Part shown: one piece after another, positions 27,035 through 32,817 of the stretch
Numbering within the stretch: the first letter of the stretch is position 1
How the letters are laid out: every line of letters starts with the position of its first letter
Origin: GCA-002726655 sp046582185
Lineage (GTDB): Bacteria; Pseudomonadota; Gammaproteobacteria; Pseudomonadales; Azotimanducaceae
DNA length: 32,817 nucleotides
Reading direction: 5' to 3'
NCBI GenBank assembly: GCA_046582185.1
Contig: JAYGEX010000024.1
Span: forward strand, 1 to 32,817
Notes under the pieces: generated by a model
The model's input: the letters and a program-made list of their open reading frames with translations, nothing else
What the model was told of the DNA's origin: nothing
The model's database searches: none
Made by a program: the position numbers and the translations under genes

Positions 27035-27808
27035 TTATGCGCCATCCAGGTGTCTTTCAATAGCCTTTAACACAACTTCGGGTCCGGAGCGCCTCTGGTA
27101 ATTGTCGGCGTGCTCGATCCAAAGCACCTTGCCGTTTGCATCGACGAGCATCGTTGTTGGCACTGGTAAGGCTTCCGCTTCACCCTCGCCCATGGGACCG
27201 GAGTGCATCAGTTGATTCCTCAAACCAAACGCGTCAGTTACGATTAAATCTCGATCTGACAACATTGTCGCTTTCAAGCCGTGTACACCACGCCGTTTTT
27301 TTATGACCTCAGGTAAATCTGTACTGATCGTTAGCACTTGCAAGTTCCGCTTCGCAAATTCGTCTTCGATTTCAGTCCATCGCCGTAACTCGGCGACACA
27401 GTAAGGTCACCAGTGGGCGCGAAAGAATTTGATGAGAGTGGGTGTACCCATTAACTCGCGGGAGTTAAAACGTTCACCATCGTCGTTCAGCGCTACAAAT
27501 TGAGGGATAACGTCACCTACTTTAACCGGGTTATCTGCCACTTTTTGAGGGCTGATGTAAATCGTACCAATCATGAATGCGCAAACGACGATCGCGCCGA
27601 CTGCGGGAATGCCGCCGAACCATCGCGTACCGACAATGAAGCATGCAATACCCAGCATAGCAGCTGCGACGAATGCGACGACAAATAGTGTTCTGTCTTG
27701 AGGCAGGGCGACGAGGTTCGCCTGTCGGAACCAGAAAAGAACGACACCAATGGCCATAACAATCGCGATGAAACCGAGCCAGGTACCTAGTATCTTTCTG
27801 TTAGCCAT
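27035..27808 (-). CDS. candidate selenoprotein: membrane-anchored redoxin with UPYC active site (in-frame TGA)
   Basis: One reading frame of 258 codons with a single internal TGA at 27407-27409. The N-terminal 90 residues hold three predicted membrane helices (about 7-27, 41-60 and 66-86). From residue 95 the chain is an AhpC/TSA-redoxin domain: VGDVIPQFVALNDDGERFNSREL, then KFFRAHW-U-PYCVAELRRW, where the TGA occupies residue 134 and aligns with the first Cys of the CPYC redox motif, with C137 as partner. Downstream, KATMLSDRDLIVTDAFGLRNQ and PVPTTMLVDANGKVLWIEHA continue the fold (cis-Pro in VPTT). Translated without Sec insertion it would end after W133 and lose the whole active site. It is most likely a thiol/selenol oxidoreductase or peroxidase facing the periplasm. 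Alternatives are a TGC/TGT to TGA mutation or a sequencing error. Confidence 0.72.
27378..27398 (-). promoter_or_regulatory. candidate bacterial SECIS hairpin
   Basis: Read on the minus strand after the TGA, the RNA folds as UCGCCG-AGUUA-CGGCGA: six perfect pairs extended by G-U and U-G pairs. The five-base loop has a G at its second position. The loop begins 16 bases after the TGA, within the spacing I recall for bacterial SECIS elements (about 16-37 bases; loop of 3-14 bases; G in the first two loop positions). It is inside the coding region, as in E. coli fdhF. Confidence 0.6.
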
Positions 27809-28093
27809 TTCACATCATCCTTTTTTATCTGGAATCGGGGACGCCAAAGATCCGGCGGCGGTACACCCGGAAACCGACTATGCCATTGTAGATTAATTCG
27901 AATACTCCATATCACTGACAAAGATATTACGCATCGCATAATACGTCAAACGGAACAGTTATGCTGTCTATTCAAAAAGCGTGGCTTCGTTCAGCATGCG
28001 TTTTTGATCGCATTTGTTTATGCTTGCGATGCAGAGGCCATGACAGCCTTGCTCCTTAACAAATTAGTCGCTGATGGAGAAAGGGAGAAATAG

Positions 28094-29167
28094 ATGCCAG
28101 TCGAAATGATTGGATGGATAGCACCGCAGGTCAGCTCGGAAATTATTGCGCCCACGGGACCCATATTTGATGCAGATGTGATTGCGCATACTGCAACAGT
28201 CCACGAGAAGTCTGATTTTGATCGTGTTTTGATCGGTTATTTCTCCAATGCGCCAGATGGTTTTATTATCGGCGCCCATGCGGCTTCTGTTACTGAACGT
28301 CTGGGCTTTCTGCTCGCCCATCGGCCCGGATTTGTTGCGCCAACACTAGCCGCCCGAAAACTTGCAACCCTAGATCAACTGAGCGGTGGCAGATTGGCGG
28401 TTCACTTGATTGCCGGTGGCAGTGATTCTGATCAAGCCAAAGACGGTGACCATGTCGATCATTCTGGTCGTTATCGTCGCACTGAAGAATACGCGCAAAT
28501 ATTACACAACACCTGGACGGAAACATCGCCTTTTGATTTCGATGGCGAGTTCTATCAGGTTAAAGCTGCTCACTCGGATATCCGTTGCGCCGCCGAACCC
28601 CGAATTCCTTTGTATGGTGGGGGCGGTTCGGATGCGGCAGTGGCGGCGCTAGCACCGTATCTTGACACCTTTATGTTGTGGGGTGAGCCGCTTGGAGACA
28701 GCCAGGCGTTTATGCAAAAAGTGCGTGATGCCGGGCGTGGCAATCAGTTGAAGTTCAGCGTCTCAACAAGGCCCATTCTTGGAAAAACTGAAGGTGAAGC
28801 ATGGGATCGGGCGCGAGACATTCTTGCTCAAATTGAACGACGCATGGGCAGTCGAAAGAGCGGTCAGCCACAAAATGTAGGTTCGCAACGATTGCTGGAT
28901 GCGGCGGCTGAGCAGGAGGTTTATGACAGCTGTTTGTATATGGCGCTTGCGACTGCCAGTGGAGCAAGAGGTAACTCTACCGCATTAGTTGGAACCCCAG
29001 AGACGGTAGCCAAGGCGATGGTCGCCTACTACGACATTGGCGCAAGCAGCTTGTTGATCCGCGGTTATGATCCTTTACCAGATGCCGTCGAATACGGAGA
29101 AGAGTTAATTCCAAGGGTACGAGAGCTTGTAGCGGAGCGAGACAAAGCGGCTGCAAGTGTGTCATGA
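28094..29167 (+). CDS. LLM class flavin-dependent monooxygenase (SsuD-like)
   Basis: The protein has 357 residues. LDQLSGGRLAVHLIAGGSDSDQAKDGD, the segment YRRTEEYAQILHNTW-FDFDGEFYQV, and PRIPLYGGGGSDAAVAALAPYLDTFMLWGEPLGD match alkanesulfonate monooxygenase SsuD and close LLM relatives, which use FMNH2 and oxygen. An AAAGGGAGAAATAG ribosome-binding region precedes the ATG. The usual partners SsuE and the sulfonate ABC transporter are not adjacent, so sulfonate as substrate is unproven. The nitroreductase gene follows on the same strand, 133 bases downstream, and could supply reduced flavin or act in the same detoxification setting. Confidence 0.9.
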   Translation: MPVEMIGWIAPQVSSEIIAPTGPIFDADVIAHTATVHEKSDFDRVLIGYFSNAPDGFIIGAHAASVTERLGFLLAHRPGFVAPTLAARKLATLDQLSGGRLAVHLIAGGSDSDQAKDGDHVDHSGRYRRTEEYAQILHNTWTETSPFDFDGEFYQVKAAHSDIRCAAEPRIPLYGGGGSDAAVAALAPYLDTFMLWGEPLGDSQAFMQKVRDAGRGNQLKFSVSTRPILGKTEGEAWDRARDILAQIERRMGSRKSGQPQNVGSQRLLDAAAEQEVYDSCLYMALATASGARGNSTALVGTPETVAKAMVAYYDIGASSLLIRGYDPLPDAVEYGEELIPRVRELVAERDKAAASVS

Positions 29168-29300
29168 GTATTTTGCGATGGTTCGTCTACCTTTAACTCA
29201 AGCAATCCCTGGTTACAAAAAAAACAGCTCGATGTAGATGACATCCGGCCTCAGTTACGCGATAGTGCGCGCCAAATGATTTTTGAGGAATAGAGAGTTG

Positions 29301-29990
29301 ATGCATCAGTATTCGGCGGAAGAGATCGCCACCTTAGATCACATTGTCCGAGAGCGACATTCAGTCCGCGGCTTCCTGCCGAAAGCCATTCCAGATGACC
29401 TGATGCAAAAGGTGTTTGAGACCGCGCGGTGGTCACCCTCTGGAACGAATGTTCAACCATGGCACATCTGTGTTGCTTCAGGTGAAACCCGAAATCGAAT
29501 TCGAGCCGGGTTGTTGGAGCGTGCCACTGGCAGAATTCCTACAAACCCGGATCATTCCAGTGATGGCAGGGTAGGTGATCCCTGGCGAGAGCGAAAACGC
29601 GGCTGCGCACGTGCACTTTACGGTGCCATGGGAATAGAGTGGGAAGATCGTGCTGGTCGTGGTCGAGCAGGTCTTCGCAATCATGAATTGTTTGATGCAC
29701 CCCACGTTGCATTTCTTTGTATTGACGAAATATTCGGCGAGCAGACCAAGGTTGATGTGGGAATGTACGCACAGACTTTGATGTTAAGCATGAGCGCCAA
29801 TGGCATCGCATCTTGTGCACAGGGTTCGCTACGGGATTATCCAGATTTGGTCAGGGAAACGTTCGGACTCGCGCCCGCGATCAAGGTGCTGTTCGGGATC
29901 AGTTTCGGGTTTGAGGACCCGGGCGTTCCCGCAAACCAGGCACGAACAGAACGCGCTCCGGTATCTGAAACGGTGCAGTTCCTGGGTTAG
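29301..29990 (+). CDS. nitroreductase family protein
   Basis: FMN-dependent nitroreductase of about 229 residues from ATG 29301 (an in-frame TTG at 29283 is the less likely start). RERHSVRGFLPKAIPDDLMQKVFETARWSPSGTNVQPWHICV holds the FMN phosphate residues and the characteristic PSGTNxQPW. DVGMYAQTLMLSMSANGIASCAQG and the closing LFGISFGFEDP are typical of the family. It uses NAD(P)H to reduce nitro compounds, quinones or flavin. A longer than usual insertion around RIPTNPDHSSDGRVGDPWRERKRGCARALYGAMG is seen in a subset of these proteins. Confidence 0.92.
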   Translation: MHQYSAEEIATLDHIVRERHSVRGFLPKAIPDDLMQKVFETARWSPSGTNVQPWHICVASGETRNRIRAGLLERATGRIPTNPDHSSDGRVGDPWRERKRGCARALYGAMGIEWEDRAGRGRAGLRNHELFDAPHVAFLCIDEIFGEQTKVDVGMYAQTLMLSMSANGIASCAQGSLRDYPDLVRETFGLAPAIKVLFGISFGFEDPGVPANQARTERAPVSETVQFLG

Positions 29991-30075
29991 CGATCATTTC
30001 TAGCTGCCTCGTTTCAGAGCTTGCAACCCAGCGAGGTCATGGCAAAGCATACTAAATTCGTTAGGATAATTTGAA

Positions 30076-31158
30076 ATGAAAAAAATCTCTTTAACAATTT
30101 TCAGCTTCATCATTGTGGTCTGTATCACAGCAATTCTAGCTGTCAACAATTCGACGGCCGTTCAAGACGCACTTGTTGGACGGGTTCTGGAATCACGTGT
30201 TGGACAAACGTTCCATGACGATCTGTTCAACGACGGCAACATGCATTTGCTGTTGTGCGGAACGGGTTCCCCTCTCCCGTCAGATGCCATGGGTCCTTGC
30301 AGCGCAGTATTTGTCAACGGCACATTTTATCTTGTTGATACTGGCGATGGTTCCATCCGGCAGCTGATGCGTTGGCAGATTCCAATAAATCGTCTTGGCG
30401 GCATTTTCCTGACCCATTTCCATTCTGACCATATTGCCAGTCTTGGTGAAGCGTCCATGTTCAGCTGGGCTAACGGTCGTTCGCAACTCCTTGAAGTTCA
30501 TGGTCCACGCGGCGTTGAAAACGTTGCCGACGGCTTTCGGGCAGCCTATGCGCTTGACACGGGCTACCGCGTGGCCCATCACGGAGCTGATATTATGAAC
30601 AGAGACATTATCGGTCCTGTTGGTGTGCCATTTCATTTTGGCAATGACACGGAAAAGGTCATTCATGACAAGGACGGCCTGAAGATCACTGCGATCAGCG
30701 TTGATCATTCGCCCATCGACCCTGCTGTCGGCTATCGTTTTGACTACAAGGGACGCAGCATCTCGTTTTCCGGCGACACTGTCAAAACCGACAAGTTCCA
30801 GAACGCCGCCAAAGGATCCGACATTATTGTCCACGAAGCCCTGGACAAGAAAATTATCCACAGAATGTCAAAACTGAACTACGCCGCCGGTAACAACCGG
30901 CTTGGCAAAATCATGCTTGATATTACGGACTATCATACCAGCCCGGTTCAAGCCGCAGAAGTGGCCAAAGGTGCCAATGCAGGTATGCTCGTTTACAGCC
31001 ATATTGTGCCACCGCTGATTAATGGCGTGATCGAAAATGTCTTTATGCGCGGGGTAGCTGATGCCTTTGACGGCCCCATACATATTGGCAGGGATGGCAT
31101 GTTGTTCACGCTACCTGCCGAGTCAGATGAAATAGTGGTCGGTCATATTAACGACTGA
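30076..31158 (+). CDS. exported metallo-beta-lactamase-fold hydrolase
   Basis: The protein has 360 residues. An N-terminal hydrophobic segment (residues 5-23) is a signal peptide or anchor. LLLCGTGSPLPSDAMGPCSAVFVNG is the RNase Z/arylsulfatase-type start, and THFHSDH (H114, H116, D118, H119) is the zinc motif. ISFSGDTV and VHEALD contribute further metal residues, and YHTSPVQAAEVAKGAN with YSHIVPP is the distal His region. Membrane location argues against RNase Z and for an exported esterase, sulfatase or similar enzyme. The substrate is unknown. It is convergent with the carboxylase gene. Confidence 0.9.
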   Translation: MKKISLTIFSFIIVVCITAILAVNNSTAVQDALVGRVLESRVGQTFHDDLFNDGNMHLLLCGTGSPLPSDAMGPCSAVFVNGTFYLVDTGDGSIRQLMRWQIPINRLGGIFLTHFHSDHIASLGEASMFSWANGRSQLLEVHGPRGVENVADGFRAAYALDTGYRVAHHGADIMNRDIIGPVGVPFHFGNDTEKVIHDKDGLKITAISVDHSPIDPAVGYRFDYKGRSISFSGDTVKTDKFQNAAKGSDIIVHEALDKKIIHRMSKLNYAAGNNRLGKIMLDITDYHTSPVQAAEVAKGANAGMLVYSHIVPPLINGVIENVFMRGVADAFDGPIHIGRDGMLFTLPAESDEIVVGHIND

Positions 31159-31165
31159 TCCGCGC

Positions 31166-31177
31166 ATCCCCGGGGAT
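31166..31177. repeat. 12-base palindrome between convergent genes
   Basis: ATCCCCGGGGAT is a perfect palindrome within the 33-base gap between the two convergent genes. It might assist bidirectional termination, but no T-run follows it, so I list it only as a repeat. Confidence 0.4.
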
Positions 31178-31191
31178 CACATTCAACTAGT

Positions 31192-32817
31192 TTAAGGTCT
31201 GAAACGCATGTTCCTTGCAGTCAAGTGATCAGGTTGTGCTATCACCTTGTACGCTAGTTTCACCCAATCACAAACCATCACGCGCGTATCACGTGGATCG
31301 ATAACCTCTTCAAGCTGAAATTTATTCAAAGGACCTATTGGTCCTCTGGAACTCTCAATTCGCGCTTCCAGTTCTGCCCTGAGTGCCACCGGATCTTCCG
31401 CCTCTGCAAGCTGTCGTTTGTAAGCAGCTTCAATACCGCCTTCGGGTGCGATTCCCCCAACGTCAGCTGCAGGCCAGGAAACTCTCATTGAAGGCCTGGA
31501 GCGCGGCGTAGCATAATTGTTACCTGCAACACCAAAACTGCGCCGCATCAGCACCGTGTAAATGGGGACGGAAACCTGTGCAAATGCCACCATCCACACC
31601 CCACCTCGGCGAATTGTGGCAGCATGCTCATGTTCTAGCCCCACCGCAAACCCTGGATTATCCACAAGGTTTAACACTGGAATATTGAACAGATCGCAAA
31701 TATCCAGATGCCGGGTCAGCTTGTCACAACCATCTGCAGTTAACGCGCCACCATTCACGTGTCGGCTATCAGATGCAAGGACACCCATCGGACGGCCGTT
31801 CATACGGATAAATCCGGTCACCTGGTCGGTCCCCCACAGCGGTCCAATCTCGAAGAAGCTGTCCTTGTCCGCAATTAGCTTGATCGCACGTCGAACATCA
31901 AAAGTCGTTGTCCTTTTAATTGGGATCAGACTTGCCAGCTCTTCTTCGCGCCGGTTGACTGGATCATCTGACGATACAACTGGCGGAACCTCTAACACGT
32001 TGTTTGGCAGGTATGACAAAAATCGGCGCGCCATCTGCATTGCTTCATCTTCGCTTTCGGCAAGATTATCGACTGCACCATTTAAACAATGGATATGCCA
32101 GCCACCAAGGTCTTCCTTGGTAATGTCATAGCCCATGGCATGGGAGACAACAGGCGGGCCAGCGACAAACAACTGTGACACATCGCGTACCATTACAGAA
32201 AAATGACCAAGTACAGCCTTTGCTGCACCAATACCAACAACACTACCCAGCAGCAGGTTAACCACCGGGACCGTCGCAAGCTGTTCAGCGTACATGCTAC
32301 TGCCAAGATGACCTGGCAAGAAAGAACCACCGCCACCGGAAACCCTGGGTCTACCAGCCGTGATCGCACCAGAGCTCTCCTTGGCTGAGCTTTCGCCATC
32401 TTTCTTCTGCTTTGGCACCATCGCCGCAACACTGCCGCCGCCAGACGAACCATCCAACATCCTAACTGATGGGATTCTCATCTCCATCGATAAACGATCA
32501 AGATAGCCTGACTTGGCCGCGATGGCGCCATCGGCATGTCCACCACGTGATGTAAAATCATCCGCACAGACAACGATTGCCCGATCCGCGACTTCGCCCC
32601 ATCCTCCCACCATATTTGCCGGTGTGAATGCTGCAATAGCCCCTTGCTCATCATAGGAAGCAAACCCGGCGACGCTACCCACTTCCCTGAAGCTGCCATC
32701 ATCAAGAAACTTCTCGATCCTCTGCCGACAAGTTAGCTTGCCGCGATTGCGCTGACGGACAACGCCTGGATCAACAGAGTCAGGACCAAGGCGATCAAGT
32801 GCCAGCTGTTTGAGCGT
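31192..32817 (-). CDS. acyl-CoA carboxylase carboxyltransferase (beta) subunit, partial
   Basis: The gene enters from the right edge, and its start lies beyond the window; 541 residues are visible. The N-terminal part reads GKLTCRQRIEKFLDDGSFREVGSVAGF, as in propionyl/acetyl-CoA carboxyltransferases. GGSVAAMVPK then FSVMVRDVSQLFVAGPPVV form the N-lobe, and FIRMNGRPMGVLASDSRHVNGGALTADGCDKLTRHLDICDLFNIPVLNLVDNPGF the C-lobe acyl-CoA site. The family transfers CO2 from carboxybiotin to acyl-CoA. Which acyl-CoA (propionyl, methylcrotonyl, other) is not decided. A long Ser/Lys/Gly-rich linker (KQKKDGESSAKESSG) in the N-lobe is unusual. Confidence 0.9.
   Translation of the reverse strand, partial: TLKQLALDRLGPDSVDPGVVRQRNRGKLTCRQRIEKFLDDGSFREVGSVAGFASYDEQGAIAAFTPANMVGGWGEVADRAIVVCADDFTSRGGHADGAIAAKSGYLDRLSMEMRIPSVRMLDGSSGGGSVAAMVPKQKKDGESSAKESSGAITAGRPRVSGGGGSFLPGHLGSSMYAEQLATVPVVNLLLGSVVGIGAAKAVLGHFSVMVRDVSQLFVAGPPVVSHAMGYDITKEDLGGWHIHCLNGAVDNLAESEDEAMQMARRFLSYLPNNVLEVPPVVSSDDPVNRREEELASLIPIKRTTTFDVRRAIKLIADKDSFFEIGPLWGTDQVTGFIRMNGRPMGVLASDSRHVNGGALTADGCDKLTRHLDICDLFNIPVLNLVDNPGFAVGLEHEHAATIRRGGVWMVAFAQVSVPIYTVLMRRSFGVAGNNYATPRSRPSMRVSWPAADVGGIAPEGGIEAAYKRQLAEAEDPVALRAELEARIESSRGPIGPLNKFQLEEVIDPRDTRVMVCDWVKLAYKVIAQPDHLTARNMRFRP

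Noticed and set aside
26908..27060. N-terminal extension of the epoxide hydrolase to 27060
   Set aside because: The added 51 residues have no family similarity and overlap the 3' end of the redoxin gene; a good start exists at 26907.
27035..27343. Separate small redoxin protein starting at TTG 27343
   Set aside because: It lacks the active-site motif and begins mid-domain; it is the continuation of the upstream frame after the TGA.
27961..28093. Possible small plus-strand peptides (32 and 17 codons) upstream of the LLM gene
   Set aside because: No ribosome-binding site, conserved motif or leader-peptide feature supports translation.

Overview
The window looks like a chromosomal segment of a free-living, probably marine, gammaproteobacterium. 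This is inferred from moderate GC content, a catabolic gene set rich in SDR, acyl-CoA dehydrogenase, LLM-flavin, sulfatase and epoxide hydrolase genes, a BtuB-type receptor, and an IS4-like (DUF4372-type) transposase relic. No rRNA, tRNA, CRISPR array, phage module or intact mobile element was recognised.

Layout. (a) 0-4.3 kb, minus strand: a compact catabolic operon of sulfatase, GST-like protein, small membrane-anchored protein and SDR. It diverges from a plus-strand pair (membrane-anchored DUF1330-like protein and an overlapping TetR regulator, 4.5-5.9 kb). A 16-bp palindrome in the divergent gap is a candidate TetR operator. (b) 5.9-7.9 kb, minus: an LLM-family flavin oxidoreductase and an acyl-CoA-dehydrogenase-fold flavoprotein. 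(c) 7.9-11.5 kb: a dead IS4-type fragment, a Ycf46-like AAA+ ATPase probably starting at CTG, a MutT/MTH1-type Nudix hydrolase, and a membrane protein with a TonB-C-like domain that overlaps the surviving C-terminal stub of an ECF sigma factor. (d) 11.5-14.9 kb, minus: dienelactone hydrolase, SulP anion transporter, SGNH hydrolase. (e) 15.0-17.6 kb, plus: cystathionine beta-synthase and cystathionine gamma-lyase/synthase, abutting with no gap (transsulfuration). (f) 17.7-20.4 kb: an exported secretin-short-domain-like protein and a large acyl-CoA dehydrogenase. (g) 20.4-25.7 kb: a stretch with several disrupted genes (frameshifted 2OG-Fe(II) oxygenase, crotonase with an in-frame TAG, frameshifted and truncated ABC exporter) around an intact btuB-like receptor with a cobalamin riboswitch. 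(h) 25.8-32.8 kb: epoxide hydrolase, a membrane-anchored redoxin with an in-frame TGA, an LLM monooxygenase, a nitroreductase, an exported metallo-beta-lactamase-fold hydrolase, and the 3' part of an acyl-CoA carboxylase carboxyltransferase gene that runs off the window.

Main discovery. The minus-strand gene at 27035-27808 is interrupted by one TGA (27407-27409) exactly where the first Cys of a thioredoxin-fold CPYC redox motif belongs. It therefore reads W-U-P-Y-C, and the same frame continues through the rest of a redoxin domain. Just after the TGA the RNA can form a hairpin (stem UCGCCG/CGGCGA, loop AGUUA) with the geometry expected of a bacterial SECIS element. I interpret the gene as a selenoprotein that ordinary gene callers would split into two fragments. 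The main competing explanation is a nonsense mutation or sequencing error, since three other genes nearby are also disrupted. Finding selA/selB/selC/selD elsewhere in the genome would settle most of the doubt.
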